A DNA stretch of 64,000 nucleotides from contig JAPLJS010000114.1 in assembly GCA_026388545.1 (NCBI GenBank), forward strand, positions 1 to 64,000, in the 5' to 3' direction. This document shows, piece after piece, positions 17,592 through 30,204 of this stretch. Within the stretch, counting starts at the first letter, position 1, and every line of letters starts with the position of its first letter. The DNA is from Deltaproteobacteria bacterium. GTDB taxonomy: Bacteria > Desulfobacterota > Syntrophia > Syntrophales > UBA2185. The notes under the pieces are model-generated. The model had not been told where the DNA came from. It was given only the letters and a program-made list of their open reading frames with translations, and searched no databases. Both the position numbers and the translations under genes were made by a program.

Positions 17592-20500
17592 GTGGAAGAC
17601 ATTTTCAGTTATTTTGAAAAACCGAAAGACCCCATCAGGTTTAGTGCAATTAAAATGTCAATTGCTTCGCCGGATAAGATCCTTTTGTGGTCCCATGGTG
17701 AGGTTAAAAAACCTGAGACGATCAATTACAGGACATTCAAGCCGGAAAGAGATGGGCTTTTTTGTGCAAAAATATTCGGTCCTGTAAAGGATTATGAGTG
17801 TCTCTGCGGCCGGTATAAGCGGATGAAATATCGAGGGGTTGTATGTGAAAAATGCGGTGTGGAAGTTATCCAGTCAAAAGTCCGTAGAGAAAGACTCGGT
17901 CATATTACTTTGGCAACACCGGTGGCTCACATCTGGTTTCTCAAGAGTCTTCCAAGCCGAATTGGAAATGTCCTCGATTTAAGCCTCAAAGAACTTGAAA
18001 AGGTCCTCTATTTTGAGTCTTGGATTGTTATAGATCCGAAGAATACACCGTTGAGGAAAAAGGAACTCCTTTCTGAGGAAGAGGTAAGTGAATTAAAAGA
18101 GCAGTATGGTGAAGATGCTTTTGAAGTTGGAATTGGAGCCGAAGCTGTCAGAAAACTTCTTGAAGAAATTGATTTGGTAAAAACCGATGAAGAACTCCGC
18201 GCGGAGTTAAAATCAACCATTTCTGATACCAAAAGGAAAAAGATTGTTAAAAGATTGAAGGTAATTGAATCCCTAAAAAAATCCAAGACAAACAGACCTG
18301 AATGGATGATTCTTACCGTCTTGCCTGTTATACCTCCAGATTTGCGACCGTTAGTGCCTTTGGATGGCGGTCGTTTTGCCACATCTGACCTCAATGATCT
18401 TTACAGGCGCGTAATAAACAGGAATAATCGTTTGAAACGATTGCAGGAATTAAATGCCCCGGAAATCATCGTTAGAAATGAGAAGAGAATGCTCCAGGAA
18501 GCGGTTGATGTCCTCTTTGATAATGGGAGAAGGGGGAGGGCCATTACCGGTTCCAATAAAAGGCCCCTCAGATCCCTCTCCGACATGTTAAAAGGAAAGC
18601 AGGGCAGATTTAGACAAAACCTCCTTGGGAAAAGGGTTGATTACTCAGGACGTTCCGTCATTACCGTGGGACCGGATCTCCGACTTCATCAGTGCGGTCT
18701 TCCGAAGAAGATGGCCTTGGAACTTTTTAAACCGTTCGTCTATAACCGCCTTGAAGCAAAGGGGTATGTGACGACTGTGAAAAGTGCAAAAAAGATGGTG
18801 GAAAGGGAAAGTGCGGAAGTATGGGATGCACTGGATGAGGTGGTTCGTGAATATCCAGTTATGCTGAACAGAGCCCCCACCCTGCACAGACTCGGCATTC
18901 AGGCATTTGAGCCGATTCTCATAGAGGGAAAGGCGATACAACTCCATCCTCTTGTATGTACTGCATTTAACGCCGATTTTGATGGCGACCAGATGGCTGT
19001 GCATGTTCCCCTGTCTATTGAGGCTCAGACAGAAGCCAGAGTCCTGATGATGTCAACGAATAACATCCTTTCTCCGGCAAGTGGGAAACCAATTATTAAC
19101 CCCAGTCAGGATATTGTTCTCGGGATTTATTATTTAACGAGGGTCAGATCCGGTGTAAAAGGCGAGGGAATGATCTTTTCGGATCCTGAAGAGGTTCGCA
19201 GTGCCCTCGACGTGGATGCTGTTGATATTCACGCTAAGATAAAAGTTCGTATTGGGGGTGAACTGAAGGACACAACTGTTGGCAGAGTTGTTCTTTATGA
19301 GAGTATACCCAAAGAGATATCGTTTGATTTCATTAATAAATTGATGAATAAGAAAGAACTGGCAAATATCATTGACAATTGTTACAGGATGTGTGGCGCC
19401 AAAACAGCGGTGTTGCTGGCAGATCGACTGAAAGATTTAGGATTCAAATATGCTACGACTTCGGGGGCCTCGATTGCCATCCATAATATGGTTATTCCGG
19501 AGAATAAAAAAAATATTGTCGCTATGGCCGACGGGGAAGTCTTAAAAGTACAGAAACAGTATATGGATGGTCTTATCACGGATGGTGAACGTTACAATAA
19601 GGTTATCGATATATGGGCACAGGCGACAGAAAAGATTGCCGCTGAGATGATGATTGGTATCGGAGCGGAGGAAAGTGAAGACCCCTCCGGGATGAAGAGA
19701 AAGGGAGAAAGTTTAAATCCTATCTATATGATGGCCGATTCCGGTGCGAGAGGGAGTGCCGTTCAAATCAGGCAACTTGCAGGGATGAGGGGATTGATGG
19801 CCAAACCGTCAGGGGAAATTATTGAAACTCCGATCACGGCGAACTTCCGGGAAGGTCTTACTGTTCTTCAATATTTTATTTCTACCCATGGCGCCAGGAA
19901 AGGTCTTGCCGATACCGCCCTCAAAACTGCCAATTCAGGATATCTCACCAGAAGGCTTGTTGATGTAGCCCAGGATTGTATTATCAGTGAGATTAATTGC
20001 GGTACTATCGACGGTATTAATGTTTCTGCCCTTATGGAAGGTGGGGAGATTATCGAAACAGCGGGAGAGCGAGTTCTCGGTAGGGTTGCTCTTGAAGAGA
20101 TAAGAGATCCCTTTACCGCTGAAATCCTCGTCCATGCAAACGAGGAAATTGATGAAGCCCTTGCAGAAAAAATTGATAGGGCCGGTATTGAAAGGGTAAA
20201 CTTAAGATCCGTTCTGACATGTAAATCAAAGCATGGTGTCTGTGCTATGTGTTATGGGAGAGACTTGGCCCACGGTCATCGTGTCAATATTGGAGAGGCT
20301 GTAGGTATTATTGCCGCCCAATCCATCGGTGAACCTGGAACCCAGCTCACAATGAGAACATTTCATATTGGCGGTACTGCAAAGTTTGAGGAACAGTCTA
20401 CCCTTGAAGCAAGGCATGATGGCACGATAAAGTATGTGAATCTCAATACAGTGAAAAGTCATGGGCAGGATCTTGTTGTCATGAACAGAAATGGAGAAAT

Positions 20501-21746
20501 TCATGTTCTTGATGAACAGCAAAGGAGCCGCGGGAAATACACGGTCCCCTATGGGGCGCACCTTAAGGTCAAGGATGGCAGCAATGTAAAGAGGGGAGAT
20601 TTGCTTGCTGAATGGGATCCTTTCTCCATACCGATACTTGCTGAGGTTGACGGTATTGTAAAGTATGGTGACATCATTGAGGGAAAGACCATGCAGGAGC
20701 AAGTTGATGAAGTAACCGGTCTTTCAAGAAAGGTGATCGTCGAATATAAGGGCGCTAATTTACGTACACGAGTTTCGATCAAAGACGAGAAAGGTAAGAC
20801 AGCCAGGATTCCTGGTACGAATTCGGTGGCAAGGTATCTTTTGCCTGTAGGAGCCAATATTGTCGTTTCTGAGAATGATAAGGTCAAGGCAGGTGACAGT
20901 GTTGCGAAAATTCCAAGGGAAACCACGAAAACCAAGGATATAACGGGAGGTCTTCCCAGGGTGGCTGAACTATTTGAGGCTCGAAAGCCGAGGGAATTCG
21001 CAGTCATAAGCGAGATTGATGGTTCCGTATCATACGGCAAAGACGCGAAGGGAAAGAGAAAAATCGTTATTACCCCGGATGTGGGAGAAGAAAAGGAATA
21101 TCTCATTCCTAAAGGCAAGCATGTCAGTGTCCAGGAGGGAGACAGGGTTCAGGCAGGTGAGGCCCTGATGGATGGTGTTCATAATCCTCATGATCTCCTT
21201 GCGATTAAAGGTGAAAAGGCATTGGCCCGGTACCTGGTGGATGAGGTGCAAGAGGTGTACAGGCTTCAGGGTGTGAAGATCAACGACAAGCACATGGAAA
21301 TAATAGTACGCCAGATGTTGCGCAGGGTAAAAGTAAAAGATCCGGGCGATACATCGTTCATAGCCGATGAGCAGGTAGAGAGACATCGCTTCCAGGAAGA
21401 GAATGAGAAGGTCATTGCCAGAGCTGGAAGACCGGCTATCGGTGAACCCATGCTTCTGGGCATTACCAAGGCATCTCTGAGTACGCAGAGTTTCATATCC
21501 GCTGCATCCTTCCAGGAGACAACGCGTGTTCTTACAGAGGCTTCTCTTGCTGGAAAGATAGATTACTTAAGGGGGCTCAAGGAGAATGTCATAATGGGGA
21601 GACTGATACCGGCTGGTACTGGTCTTTCTATGTACAGGAAGCTGGGCATCAAAACAGTAGAAGATGAAAGTTCCCTCGAAGTGGAAAACCATGAATTGGA
21701 TGAAAAATTAATTGAGAAAAAGCTTGACATCCAAGCTGCGAATTGA
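17592..21746 (+). CDS. rpoC: RNA polymerase beta' subunit
   Basis: The catalytic subunit holds the active-site magnesium through NADFDGDQM (about residues 458-466). A zinc ribbon near residue 70 (CLCGRYK...CEKCGVE) and a second zinc site near 876 ([13 protein letters not shown]) are intact, as are the bridge/trigger regions ([35 protein letters not shown]). Length is 1384 residues, close to other proteobacteria. It starts with GTG behind AGGAG. Confidence 0.98.
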   Translation: MEDIFSYFEKPKDPIRFSAIKMSIASPDKILLWSHGEVKKPETINYRTFKPERDGLFCAKIFGPVKDYECLCGRYKRMKYRGVVCEKCGVEVIQSKVRRERLGHITLATPVAHIWFLKSLPSRIGNVLDLSLKELEKVLYFESWIVIDPKNTPLRKKELLSEEEVSELKEQYGEDAFEVGIGAEAVRKLLEEIDLVKTDEELRAELKSTISDTKRKKIVKRLKVIESLKKSKTNRPEWMILTVLPVIPPDLRPLVPLDGGRFATSDLNDLYRRVINRNNRLKRLQELNAPEIIVRNEKRMLQEAVDVLFDNGRRGRAITGSNKRPLRSLSDMLKGKQGRFRQNLLGKRVDYSGRSVITVGPDLRLHQCGLPKKMALELFKPFVYNRLEAKGYVTTVKSAKKMVERESAEVWDALDEVVREYPVMLNRAPTLHRLGIQAFEPILIEGKAIQLHPLVCTAFNADFDGDQMAVHVPLSIEAQTEARVLMMSTNNILSPASGKPIINPSQDIVLGIYYLTRVRSGVKGEGMIFSDPEEVRSALDVDAVDIHAKIKVRIGGELKDTTVGRVVLYESIPKEISFDFINKLMNKKELANIIDNCYRMCGAKTAVLLADRLKDLGFKYATTSGASIAIHNMVIPENKKNIVAMADGEVLKVQKQYMDGLITDGERYNKVIDIWAQATEKIAAEMMIGIGAEESEDPSGMKRKGESLNPIYMMADSGARGSAVQIRQLAGMRGLMAKPSGEIIETPITANFREGLTVLQYFISTHGARKGLADTALKTANSGYLTRRLVDVAQDCIISEINCGTIDGINVSALMEGGEIIETAGERVLGRVALEEIRDPFTAEILVHANEEIDEALAEKIDRAGIERVNLRSVLTCKSKHGVCAMCYGRDLAHGHRVNIGEAVGIIAAQSIGEPGTQLTMRTFHIGGTAKFEEQSTLEARHDGTIKYVNLNTVKSHGQDLVVMNRNGEIHVLDEQQRSRGKYTVPYGAHLKVKDGSNVKRGDLLAEWDPFSIPILAEVDGIVKYGDIIEGKTMQEQVDEVTGLSRKVIVEYKGANLRTRVSIKDEKGKTARIPGTNSVARYLLPVGANIVVSENDKVKAGDSVAKIPRETTKTKDITGGLPRVAELFEARKPREFAVISEIDGSVSYGKDAKGKRKIVITPDVGEEKEYLIPKGKHVSVQEGDRVQAGEALMDGVHNPHDLLAIKGEKALARYLVDEVQEVYRLQGVKINDKHMEIIVRQMLRRVKVKDPGDTSFIADEQVERHRFQEENEKVIARAGRPAIGEPMLLGITKASLSTQSFISAASFQETTRVLTEASLAGKIDYLRGLKENVIMGRLIPAGTGLSMYRKLGIKTVEDESSLEVENHELDEKLIEKKLDIQAAN

Positions 21747-21807
21747 TACTTATATTCCTTTTACTGCAGAGGATAGTTAATTAGTTGAGAAGATTCTGGG
21801 AGGAGTG

Positions 21808-22179
21808 ATGCCGACAGTAAATCAATTGGTTCGCAAGGGAAGAACAAAGATACAAAAGAAAACTACAACACCCGCTTTAGCCGGGTCCCCGCAGAGGCGA
21901 GGAGTTTGTGTCAGGGTTTATACATCTACGCCCAAAAAGCCAAATTCTGCTTTAAGAAAAGTCGCAAGAGTTCGTCTCGCGAGCGGTTACGAGGTAACAT
22001 CATATATACCGGGAGTGGGCCATAACCTTCAGGAACATTCCGTTGTTTTAGTGAGGGGTGGCAGGGTAAAGGATCTTCCTGGTGTTCGGTATCACATCAT
22101 CAGGGGTACGCTGGATGCCGTCGGAGTTCAGGACAGAAAGCAGGGAAGATCAAAATACGGGGCTAAAAAGCCGAGCTAA
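21808..22179 (+). CDS. rpsL: Ribosomal protein uS12
   Basis: S12 lines the decoding centre. The 123-residue sequence begins [12 protein letters not shown] and has [11 protein letters not shown] with the lysine linked to streptomycin sensitivity, and [15 protein letters not shown] with the aspartate that RimO can methylthiolate. The ATG at 21808 is preferred over the GTG at 21805. It opens the str operon 61 nt after rpoC. Confidence 0.97.
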   Translation: MPTVNQLVRKGRTKIQKKTTTPALAGSPQRRGVCVRVYTSTPKKPNSALRKVARVRLASGYEVTSYIPGVGHNLQEHSVVLVRGGRVKDLPGVRYHIIRGTLDAVGVQDRKQGRSKYGAKKPS

Positions 22180-22193
22180 GTGAGAGTCAGGTT

Positions 22194-22664
22194 ATGCCGA
22201 GAAGAAGAGAGATTACCAAAAGAGAAGTAATACCAGATCCCAAGTATAACAATAAACTTGTGGCGAAATTTATTAATAGTCTTTTGAGGAAGGGCAAAAA
22301 AAGCATTGCGGAGTCTATTTTCTACGGGGCCTTCGATATCATTGAAAAGAGGACGAAAGAACAACCGGTGGAAGTTTTTGAAAAGGCTGTAAATAATGTC
22401 AAGCCCGTGATAGAAGTAAAATCAAGGCGTGTAGGTGGGTCTACGTATCAGGTACCAACGGAAGTTATGCCGGGCAGAAGGGTTGCTCTGGCAATTCGCT
22501 GGTTAATTCTCCATTCAAAAGAACGTGCCGAAAAAACCATGAGAGAAAAGCTGGCAGCAGAGTTGATCGATGCCGCCAACAACAGAGGTACTTCTGTCAA
22601 AAAGAAAGAAGGCGTTCACAAGATGGCAGAGGCAAACAAAGCGTTTGCCCATTACCGGTTTTAG
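22194..22664 (+). CDS. rpsG: Ribosomal protein uS7
   Basis: S7 nucleates assembly of the 30S head and contacts E-site tRNA. All 156 residues align in kind with the family: [17 protein letters not shown] at the start, [16 protein letters not shown] beta-hairpin and the C-terminal [14 protein letters not shown]. It begins 14 nt after rpsL. Confidence 0.97.
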   Translation: MPRRREITKREVIPDPKYNNKLVAKFINSLLRKGKKSIAESIFYGAFDIIEKRTKEQPVEVFEKAVNNVKPVIEVKSRRVGGSTYQVPTEVMPGRRVALAIRWLILHSKERAEKTMREKLAAELIDAANNRGTSVKKKEGVHKMAEANKAFAHYRF

Positions 22665-22692
22665 CTTTTCTTGAAGGTTTTGGTGAATATAA

Positions 22693-24783
22693 TTGGCACG
22701 TACTGTTCCTTTACATAATCTTCGCAACATCGGTATTATGGCACATATCGATGCCGGGAAGACAACAACAACAGAGCGGATTTTATATTATACCCGTGAG
22801 TCCTACAAGATGGGAGAGGTCCATGATGGTACAGCCACCATGGACTGGATGGAACAGGAACAGGAGATGGGAATTACCATTACCTCAGCGGCTACCACAT
22901 GTACATGGAGAAATCATCGCATAAACATCATAGACACGCCCGGTCATGTGGACTTTACAATTGAAGTTGAAAGATCTTTGAGAGTTTTAGATGGTGCTGT
23001 TGCCCTGTTCTGTGCCGTCGGTGGGGTAGAACCCCAGTCCGAAGCAGTGTGGCGTCAGGCGGACAGGTACCGTGTTCCGCGGATTATCTTAGTCAATAAA
23101 ATGGATAGGGTGGGGGCCGATTTCGGGAAGGTCGTTGCTTCTATCAAGGATCGGTTGGGTGCGCATCCAATTCCGATTCAGATTCCCATTGGAGCCGAAG
23201 ATAGCTTTCGGGGGATTATAGACCTTGTCCGCATGGAAGCCGTTACCTATGATGACCGTTCTTTAGGTGCCGAATTTACCGTTGGTGAAATTCCTCCTGA
23301 ACTCATTGATGTATCCCGCGAGGAAAGAGAAAAACTCATCGAGTTTCTCGCCGATTATGATGAGGGCCTGATGAGAAAATATTTAAATGAAGAAGATCTT
23401 TTACCTGAAGAAGTCATGAGTGTCATAAGAAAAGTCACATTGTCCTTGAAAGCGACTCCGGTGTTGTGTGGTTCTGCCTTCAAAAACAAGGGTGTTCAAC
23501 CTCTTTTAGATGCGGTTATCGCTTATCTTCCCTCCCCCTTGGATATGCCTCCGGTGGTTGGTAAGGGTACAGGAGGGGAGGATATTGAAAGGGCTGCCAG
23601 CGATGAAGCCCCGTTTTCAGCTTTGGCCTTTAAGATTATGACAGATCCCTATGTAGGACAGTTGACCTACTTCAGGATTTACTCAGGTGTCATGAAGGCA
23701 GGGTCTTATGTATACAATGCGTCCAAGAAAAAAAGAGAGCGAATGGGACGCATACTTAAGATGCATGCCAATAAAAGAGAAGATATTAAAGAGGTCCGCA
23801 CCGGTGATATTGCTGCGGCTGTGGGATTGAATCTGACGACAACGGGGGACACCCTTTGTGATATGAGCCATTCCCTTACGCTCGAGACCCTGGTGTTTCC
23901 GGATCCGGTTATCGCTATAGCCATAGAACCAAAAACGAAAGCAGATGAGGAAAAACTGGGTGTAGCGCTGGGGAAAATTGCCCGTGAGGATCCTTCTTTC
24001 AGGATTAAGGTCGATAAAGAGACAGGTCAAACCCTGATATCGGGGATGGGGGAATTACATCTTGAGATTATTGTCGATCGACTTTCACGAGAGTTTGGAT
24101 TGGGCGCCAATATCGGTAATCCGCAGGTGGCATATAAAGAGACAATCAGAAAAAGTGTCAGGTCAGAAGGCAAATTCGTTAAGCAGTCCGGGGGCAGGGG
24201 GCAGTATGGCCATGTTTGGCTGGAGATTGAACCCAACGAACCTGGAAGTGGTTTTGAATTCAGGAATAGAATTATTGGGGGGGTAATCCCCGGTGAATAT
24301 ATTTCGGCGGTGGGAAAAGGTATTGTCGAGGCGATGGAAGAGGGTGTTCTGGCAGGCTTTCCCATGGTTGATGTGATTGTAAGTGTTGTAGATGGTTCTT
24401 ATCATGATGTTGATTCTTCGGATATGGCGTTTAAAATAGCGGCCTCCATGGGATTTAAAAGTGGGGTAAAACGCGCGCACCCGATCCTTCTGGAGCCAAT
24501 AATGTCTGTTGAGGTGGTGGTTCCCAAAGAGTACATGGGTGATGTTATTGGTAATCTTACGTCAAGGCGGGGAAAGATTGTCAGCATTGAGTCAAGACCT
24601 TCTTTAGAAGCCATTAATGCTGAGGTTCCTCTGGCTGAGATGTTCGGTTATGCCACTGATCTCAGATCAAAAACACAGGGAAGGGCGACTTTTACCATGC
24701 GTTTTCTGAATTACCTTGCCGTATCCGAAAGTCAGGCAAAGCTGGTTATTGACAGAATAAAGTCATTCGATGAGGGATCATAA
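22693..24783 (+). CDS. fusA: Translation elongation factor G
   Basis: The GTPase drives translocation and, with RRF, ribosome recycling. G1 is AHIDAGKTT (about residues 16-24), G3 is DTPGH, G4 is NKMD, and domain IV contains [16 protein letters not shown]. The switch I element reads [13 protein letters not shown], with methionine where EF-G usually has arginine before GITIT. The length of 696 residues is standard. It starts with TTG, 28 nt after rpsG. Confidence 0.97.
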   Translation: MARTVPLHNLRNIGIMAHIDAGKTTTTERILYYTRESYKMGEVHDGTATMDWMEQEQEMGITITSAATTCTWRNHRINIIDTPGHVDFTIEVERSLRVLDGAVALFCAVGGVEPQSEAVWRQADRYRVPRIILVNKMDRVGADFGKVVASIKDRLGAHPIPIQIPIGAEDSFRGIIDLVRMEAVTYDDRSLGAEFTVGEIPPELIDVSREEREKLIEFLADYDEGLMRKYLNEEDLLPEEVMSVIRKVTLSLKATPVLCGSAFKNKGVQPLLDAVIAYLPSPLDMPPVVGKGTGGEDIERAASDEAPFSALAFKIMTDPYVGQLTYFRIYSGVMKAGSYVYNASKKKRERMGRILKMHANKREDIKEVRTGDIAAAVGLNLTTTGDTLCDMSHSLTLETLVFPDPVIAIAIEPKTKADEEKLGVALGKIAREDPSFRIKVDKETGQTLISGMGELHLEIIVDRLSREFGLGANIGNPQVAYKETIRKSVRSEGKFVKQSGGRGQYGHVWLEIEPNEPGSGFEFRNRIIGGVIPGEYISAVGKGIVEAMEEGVLAGFPMVDVIVSVVDGSYHDVDSSDMAFKIAASMGFKSGVKRAHPILLEPIMSVEVVVPKEYMGDVIGNLTSRRGKIVSIESRPSLEAINAEVPLAEMFGYATDLRSKTQGRATFTMRFLNYLAVSESQAKLVIDRIKSFDEGS

Positions 24784-24825
24784 GTATAGTGAACAAACGA
24801 AGTATTTAAAAAGGAGGTAATGGAG

Positions 24826-26019
24826 ATGGCGAAGAAGAAGTTTGAAAGGAAGAAACCACATGTGAATATCGGGACCATTGGGCACGTCGATCATGGCAAA
24901 ACCACTCTGACGGCTGCAATTACGAAACACTTGAGTAAAAAGGGATTCGCCGAGTTCAGACCTTTTGATTCTATAGACAATGCACCGGAAGAAAGGGAAC
25001 GAGGAGTTACCATCAATGTTGCCCACGTAGAGTATGAAACAGAAAAAAGACATTATGCCCATGTTGATTGTCCGGGTCACGCGGACTATATCAAAAACAT
25101 GATCTCCGGGGCTGCTCACATGGATGGAACTATTCTCGTTGTGGCTGCATCAGACGGTCCCATGCCCCAGACAAGAGAGCACATACTTCTCGCAAGACAG
25201 GTTCGGGTTCCCTATATTGTGGTCTATTTGAACAAGATTGATCTTGTGGACGACCCGGAACTCCTTGATCTGGTGGAACTGGAATTAAGAGAATTGCTGA
25301 CCCAGTATGAATTTCCCGGTGACGAAATCCCCATCATAAGAGGGTCATCCTTAAAGGCTCTGGAGGCCGAGAATCCGGATGATCCCGATGTCAAGTCTAT
25401 TTGGGAGTTAATGGATGCCGTCGATTCGTATATCCCCGAGCCTGCTCGTGATCTGGATAAACCGTTCCTTGTGCCCATTGGAGATGTATTTTCCATAGCA
25501 GGTCGGGGCACGGTGGTGACCGGCAGAATGGAAAGAGGTATTATCAGAACGGGAGATGAAGTGGAAATAGTTGGTTTCAGACCGACGTTTAAGACAGTGT
25601 GCACAGGGGTTGAGATGTTTCGCAAAACCCTCGACGAAGGCAGGGCAGGCGACGACGTCGGTGTTCTCTTGAGGGGTACCAAGCGTGAAGAGGTTGAAAG
25701 AGGCCAGGTTGTAGCAAAACCGGGATCAATAACCCCCCATGTAAAATTTAAAGCAGCTGTTTACATCCTTACCAAAGAAGAGGGTGGGAGGCATACACCC
25801 TTCTTTAACGGTTATCGTCCCCAGTTCTATTTCAGAACCACTGACGTTACGGGAATTTGTACGCTGCCTGAGGGTGTGGAAATGGTAATGCCCGGCGACA
25901 ACGTAGAGATGGAAGTAGTGTTAATTACCCCGATTGCCATGGAAGAGCAGCTCAGGTTTGCCATCCGGGAAGGCGGAAGGACTGTTGGGGCCGGTGTGGT
26001 TAGTAAAATAATTGAATAA
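24826..26019 (+). CDS. tuf: Translation elongation factor Tu
   Basis: EF-Tu delivers aminoacyl-tRNA to the A site. G1 GHVDHGKT, G3 DCPGHADY and G4 NKID are intact in 397 residues; the switch I region reads [25 protein letters not shown], with S and N where many proteobacteria have Q and K. AAGGAGGT (24811-24818) lies one base from an ATG at 24820 but 7 nt from the ATG at 24826, which I take as the start ([16 protein letters not shown]). It is the only tuf gene in the window. Confidence 0.97.
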   Translation: MAKKKFERKKPHVNIGTIGHVDHGKTTLTAAITKHLSKKGFAEFRPFDSIDNAPEERERGVTINVAHVEYETEKRHYAHVDCPGHADYIKNMISGAAHMDGTILVVAASDGPMPQTREHILLARQVRVPYIVVYLNKIDLVDDPELLDLVELELRELLTQYEFPGDEIPIIRGSSLKALEAENPDDPDVKSIWELMDAVDSYIPEPARDLDKPFLVPIGDVFSIAGRGTVVTGRMERGIIRTGDEVEIVGFRPTFKTVCTGVEMFRKTLDEGRAGDDVGVLLRGTKREEVERGQVVAKPGSITPHVKFKAAVYILTKEEGGRHTPFFNGYRPQFYFRTTDVTGICTLPEGVEMVMPGDNVEMEVVLITPIAMEEQLRFAIREGGRTVGAGVVSKIIE

Positions 26020-26045
26020 AAACATATTATAAGTAGAAAGAGTCT

Positions 26046-26366
26046 ATGAAAGATCAAAAGAAAGATCAAAAAATAAGAATCCGCCTCAAGGCATATGATT
26101 ACAAACTCCTTGACCGGTCTGTTGAGGATATTGTTGAGACGGCAAAAAGAACCGGTGCTCGTGTGGCTGGACCAATACCGCTGCCGACCGAGATCAACAA
26201 ATATTGCGTCAATCGGTCGCCCCATGTGGATAAAAAATCAAGAGAGCAGTTTGAGATCAGGACGCATAAAAGACTCATCGATATCATTGAGCCGACGCAA
26301 TCGACGGTAGATGCTCTTATGAAACTGGACCTGTCCTCCGGAGTGGATGTCGAGATAAAATTATAG
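26046..26366 (+). CDS. rpsJ: Ribosomal protein uS10
   Basis: S10 serves in the 30S head and, with NusB, as a transcription antitermination factor. The 106-residue product has a slightly longer polar start ([23 protein letters not shown]) and the conserved [35 protein letters not shown] loop (given here in part only as landmarks). It opens the S10 operon 26 nt after tuf. Confidence 0.96.
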   Translation: MKDQKKDQKIRIRLKAYDYKLLDRSVEDIVETAKRTGARVAGPIPLPTEINKYCVNRSPHVDKKSREQFEIRTHKRLIDIIEPTQSTVDALMKLDLSSGVDVEIKL

Positions 26367-26466
26367 ATCACATGCATAAGGCACCAGAATAACGAGTCAT
26401 CTGTCGTTTTACTGTCTCGTGTAATGGGTATAAATGTCATTTATTTAAAAATACTGTGGGAAGAAC

Positions 26467-27099
26467 ATGAAGAAGTTACTGATCGGCAGAAAGTTAGGCA
26501 TGACACAAATTTTTGCAGAAGACGGCGGATCTGTTCCGGTAACGGTCATCGAAGCGGAACCATCCGTTGTTATTCAGAAAAAAACACAAAAGACAGATGG
26601 CTATGATGCAATACAACTGGGTTATGGCCGTAGTCGGCAGAAAAATGTGACAAAGCCCATACAGGGCCATTGCAAAAAAGCGGATAAAGGATTTTTCCGC
26701 GTTCTCAGAGAGTTTAGAACTGCAACGGCGAGTTATGAGTTAGGGCAGGAATTGAAGGTCAATATGTTTCAGGTTGGCGACCAAGTGGATGTCGTGGGAA
26801 CCACGAAAGGAAAGGGGTTCGCCGGTGTTATAAAGAGACATGGCTTCAGCGGCGGCCGGGCAACTCATGGATCGATGTTTCACAGGGCGCCTGGCTCCAT
26901 TGGAGCAAGTGCAGAACCATCAAGAGTCCTCAAGGGGAAAAAGCTTCCTGGACATATGGGAGATGTGAGAAAAACGGTACAGAATTTGTTGGTTATGGGC
27001 ATAAGGCCGGAGAGGAATCTGATTTTAGTTAAGGGATCGATTCCGGGATGCAAAAATAGTGTTGTCATCATCAGGCAAGCTATCAAAATGGATGGTTAA
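26467..27099 (+). CDS. rplC: Ribosomal protein uL3
   Basis: L3 is an early 50S assembly protein whose loop approaches the peptidyl transferase centre. The 210-residue product begins [16 protein letters not shown] and has the [20 protein letters not shown] loop region and GVRPERNL-like [16 protein letters not shown] near the end. The ATG at 26467 is preceded by GGGAAG. Confidence 0.96.
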   Translation: MKKLLIGRKLGMTQIFAEDGGSVPVTVIEAEPSVVIQKKTQKTDGYDAIQLGYGRSRQKNVTKPIQGHCKKADKGFFRVLREFRTATASYELGQELKVNMFQVGDQVDVVGTTKGKGFAGVIKRHGFSGGRATHGSMFHRAPGSIGASAEPSRVLKGKKLPGHMGDVRKTVQNLLVMGIRPERNLILVKGSIPGCKNSVVIIRQAIKMDG

Positions 27100-27120
27100 A
27101 CAGGATCTGGAGTGGATAAA

Positions 27121-27744
27121 ATGCCGGTTGCCGGGGTATATGATATTGAAAATAACAGGGTGTCGGAGATCGAATTGAGTGATGCTGTCTTTGACGTGGA
27201 GGTCAATGAAGCGGTCCTGTATGATGTCGTGAGAATGCAGATGGCGGCAAGAAGGCTTGGAACCGCATCAACGAAAAGAAGACAGGAAATCAGGGGTGGC
27301 GGTAGGAAACCGTGGCGCCAGAAAGGTACAGGAAGGGCAAGAGTCGGCACAATAAGATCCCCCCTGTGGAGAGGTGGCGGAGTTGTGTTCGGACCCCAAC
27401 CGCGGAGTTATGCATACAAAGTTCCGAAGAAAGTCAGGAAACTGGCCTTAATGTCGGCACTCAGTATGAAGGTCAAAGAGGGGCGGATGTTGATTTTGAA
27501 GGATTTCCCCATGGATGAGATCAAGACAAAGAAATTCAAAGAGGTTATTGATCGATTCGGTTTGAAAAAAGTCCTGCTTGTTATGGATAAATCGAATCCT
27601 GTTTTGGAGAAATCGTCAAGAAATATACAGGGAATCAAATTGATACGATCAGAGGGAATTAATGTGTATGACCTTCTGAACTATGATCACGTGGTTCTTT
27701 TTGAACCATCTGTGAAGATGATTGAAGGGGCGTTATTATCATAA
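27121..27744 (+). CDS. rplD: Ribosomal protein uL4
   Basis: L4 lines the exit tunnel; in E. coli it also represses the S10 operon. The arginine/glycine-rich loop [23 protein letters not shown] region is intact. I prefer the ATG at 27121, 8 nt after GGATCTGGAG, giving 207 residues; a GTG at 27112 would add three. Its stop overlaps the rplW start (TAATG). Confidence 0.95.
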   Translation: MPVAGVYDIENNRVSEIELSDAVFDVEVNEAVLYDVVRMQMAARRLGTASTKRRQEIRGGGRKPWRQKGTGRARVGTIRSPLWRGGGVVFGPQPRSYAYKVPKKVRKLALMSALSMKVKEGRMLILKDFPMDEIKTKKFKEVIDRFGLKKVLLVMDKSNPVLEKSSRNIQGIKLIRSEGINVYDLLNYDHVVLFEPSVKMIEGALLS

Positions 27745-28031
27745 TGGATATGTATCACATTATTAGAAGGGCGCTGATTACTGAAAAGAGTACCATTGCA
27801 AAAGACGAAAGCAATAAGTATATCTTTGAAGTGGATCGAAGGGCAAACAAGATAGAGATTGCCAAAGCGTTGGAAAAGCTCTTTAAAGTAAAGGTCTTGG
27901 ATGTTCATGTCATGAATGTGACGGGAAAGAAAAAGAGGGTTGGGAGGATTCTGGGTGAGAAGCGTTCATGGAAAAAGGCGGTTGTCACCCTTGCCCCCGG
28001 CAGTCGTATTGAAATACATGAAGGTGTCTAA
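27744..28031 (+). CDS. rplW: Ribosomal protein uL23
   Basis: L23 borders the tunnel exit and docks SRP and trigger factor. The 95-residue product has the conserved [32 protein letters not shown] and [21 protein letters not shown] patterns. Its ATG overlaps the rplD stop by one base, which implies coupled translation. Confidence 0.96.
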   Translation: MDMYHIIRRALITEKSTIAKDESNKYIFEVDRRANKIEIAKALEKLFKVKVLDVHVMNVTGKKKRVGRILGEKRSWKKAVVTLAPGSRIEIHEGV

Positions 28032-28052
28032 AAGGAAGAGAGATAGGGTCGG

Positions 28053-28874
28053 ATGGCTATAAGGAAATATAAACCCACATCACCGGGCAGAAGGTTTCAG
28101 ACATGCTCAGACTTCGAGGAAATTACACGAACAGAGCCTGAAAAGAGTTTGCTTCTTCCTCTGAAAGGAACAGGGGGACGTAATTGCTATGGAAGGATGA
28201 CGAGCAGGCACATTGGTGGTGGTCATAAGAGGCGGTTTAGGATAGTTGATTTCAGGCGTGACAAAGTGGAAATTCCTGCCAAAGTAGCATCAGTGGAATA
28301 TGATCCCAATCGAAGCTCAAGAATTGCATTGCTGCATTATCTCGATGGTGAGAAGAGGTATATCATTGCCCCCTCAAAACTCGTGGTAGGGGATACTATC
28401 ATAAGTTCTGAAAAAGCGGACATTAAACCGGGAAACACGATTCCTCTGAAAAATATCCCACTCGGTTCTCTTATTCATAACGTGGAACTCAAGGTTGGCC
28501 GTGGAGGCCAGTTGATCCGATCTGCGGGGACATATGGGCAACTTATGGCCAAGGAGGAAGGGTATGCCCAGGTGAGACTCCCTTCCGGAGAGGTGAGAAA
28601 AATCTTGCTCCAGTGTAAGGCAACCATCGGGCAGGTAGGGAATATTGATCATGAGAATATAAGTATTGGCAAAGCCGGACGGTCAAGGTGGTTGAGAAAG
28701 CGTCCCAAGGTGCGGGGCGTGGTTATGAATCCCGTCGACCATCCTATGGGCGGGGGGGAAGGCAAATCATCGGGAGGAAGGCATCCCTGCACACCGTGGG
28801 GTGTTCCGACAAAGGGGCATAAAACGCGGACAAATAAAAAGTCTGATAAATACATTGTGAAGAGAAGGGGTTAA
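28053..28874 (+). CDS. rplB: Ribosomal protein uL2
   Basis: L2 is essential for subunit association and the peptidyl transferase centre. The 273-residue protein has [11 protein letters not shown] at the start, [21 protein letters not shown], and the C-terminal [20 protein letters not shown] loop that carries the functionally important histidine. Confidence 0.97.
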   Translation: MAIRKYKPTSPGRRFQTCSDFEEITRTEPEKSLLLPLKGTGGRNCYGRMTSRHIGGGHKRRFRIVDFRRDKVEIPAKVASVEYDPNRSSRIALLHYLDGEKRYIIAPSKLVVGDTIISSEKADIKPGNTIPLKNIPLGSLIHNVELKVGRGGQLIRSAGTYGQLMAKEEGYAQVRLPSGEVRKILLQCKATIGQVGNIDHENISIGKAGRSRWLRKRPKVRGVVMNPVDHPMGGGEGKSSGGRHPCTPWGVPTKGHKTRTNKKSDKYIVKRRG

Positions 28875-28877
28875 AAG

Positions 28878-29159
28878 GTGGCGCGTTCAATTAAGAAGGG
28901 GGCATATATCAATGAGAAACTTCTCGGAAAGGTCAGGAAAGCTGAAGAATCGGGAAGTAAAAGTGTTTTGAAGACCTGGTCTCGCCGTTCAACAGTTACT
29001 CCTGAATTGATAGGGCATACCTTTGCAGTGCATAACGGGAAGAAGTTTATTCCGATCTTTGTCACGGAAAACATGGTGGGACATAAACTCGGCGAGTTTG
29101 CACCAACGAGAACTTTTTTCAGCCATGCAGGTGATCGGAAAACAAAGGTGCGTAGATAA
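28878..29159 (+). CDS. rpsS: Ribosomal protein uS19
   Basis: S19 lies in the 30S head next to S13 and contacts A-site t[41 protein letters not shown] and [12 protein letters not shown] are all present in 93 residues. It starts with GTG, 3 nt after rplB. Confidence 0.97.
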   Translation: MARSIKKGAYINEKLLGKVRKAEESGSKSVLKTWSRRSTVTPELIGHTFAVHNGKKFIPIFVTENMVGHKLGEFAPTRTFFSHAGDRKTKVRR

Positions 29160-29198
29160 TAAGCTTAAGCTGAGATCAGCGGTCTGGAGTTTAGTGTT

Positions 29199-29531
29199 AT
29201 GGAAGCAAAAGCAATTGCCAAATATATTCGGGTTTCTCCTCAGAAGGCGCGATTGGTGGTGGATTTAGTCAGGGGGAAGAATATTGAAGAGGCGAAGAAG
29301 ATACTCCAATTTACCAGAAAATATTCTGCGGGTGTTGTCAATAAAGTTTTGAAATCCGCCATTGCCAACGCAAAGCAGAATCCTAACATAGATGAGAGCA
29401 TCCTTTATGTTAAGGAGATTTATGTGGATCAGGGGCCTTCGCTGAAGAGATGGAGGGCAAGGGCTCAGGGAAGAGCAGCAGCGATAAGAAAAAGAATGAG
29501 TCACATAACCGTTATTTTAGATGAAGAGTAG
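29199..29531 (+). CDS. rplV: Ribosomal protein uL22
   Basis: L22 reaches into the exit tunnel with a beta-hairpin. The 110-residue product shows AKYIRVSPQKARLVVDLVRGK, NAKQNPNID and the hairpin RWRARAQGRAAAIRKRMSHITVIL; no macrolide-type deletion is visible in that hairpin. Confidence 0.97.
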   Translation: MEAKAIAKYIRVSPQKARLVVDLVRGKNIEEAKKILQFTRKYSAGVVNKVLKSAIANAKQNPNIDESILYVKEIYVDQGPSLKRWRARAQGRAAAIRKRMSHITVILDEE

Positions 29532-29550
29532 AATTTGAGGAGGTGAGAGG

Positions 29551-30204
29551 TTGGGGCAGAAGGTAAACCCGATCGGTTTCAGGGTGGGCGGTATAAAGAC
29601 GTGGCGATCACAGTGGTTTTCGGAGAGGAATTATGCTGAGTTGGTACATGAGGATATAAAGATCAGAAAATATTTGAAAAAGAAACTGTATCACGCGGGT
29701 GTTTCAAGGATAGAGATAGAAAGGGCTGCCAACAAGGCTAAGGTCAACATCTATGCAGCTCGTCCGGGAATTATTATAGGCAAGAAGGGCTCAGAAATTG
29801 AAAAGTTGAAGAAAGAGCTTGAAGGGGTTTCAACAAGCGAGATTATTATCAACATCCTTGAAGTGCGCAAACCGGAAGTCGATGCACAGCTTGTTGCTGA
29901 GAATGTTGCCCTTCAGCTTGAACGACGTATTGCCTTCAGAAGGGCCATGAAAAAATGTGTAACCTCTTCGCTTAAATTCGGTGCCAAAGGAATCAGAGTA
30001 GGTTGTGCCGGCAGGCTCGGTGGGGCTGAGATGGCGAGGTCGGAATGGTACAGAGAAGGAAGAGTACCCCTGCACACCCTGCGGGCCGATATTGACTGGG
30101 GGTTTGCAGAGGCGAGTACGGCCTATGGACTTATTGGTGTAAAAGTATGGATATTCCACGGAGAAGTATTGCCAGGCAAGAAAAAGAAAGAACGATCGGT
30201 GTGA
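29551..30204 (+). CDS. rpsC: Ribosomal protein uS3
   Basis: S3 forms the mRNA entry channel. The N-terminal [12 protein letters not shown], the KH motif [20 protein letters not shown] and the C-terminal [20 protein letters not shown] region are clear in 217 residues. It starts with TTG behind GGAGGTGAGAGG. It is followed by an unusual 157-nt gap before rplP. Confidence 0.97.
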   Translation: MGQKVNPIGFRVGGIKTWRSQWFSERNYAELVHEDIKIRKYLKKKLYHAGVSRIEIERAANKAKVNIYAARPGIIIGKKGSEIEKLKKELEGVSTSEIIINILEVRKPEVDAQLVAENVALQLERRIAFRRAMKKCVTSSLKFGAKGIRVGCAGRLGGAEMARSEWYREGRVPLHTLRADIDWGFAEASTAYGLIGVKVWIFHGEVLPGKKKKERSV

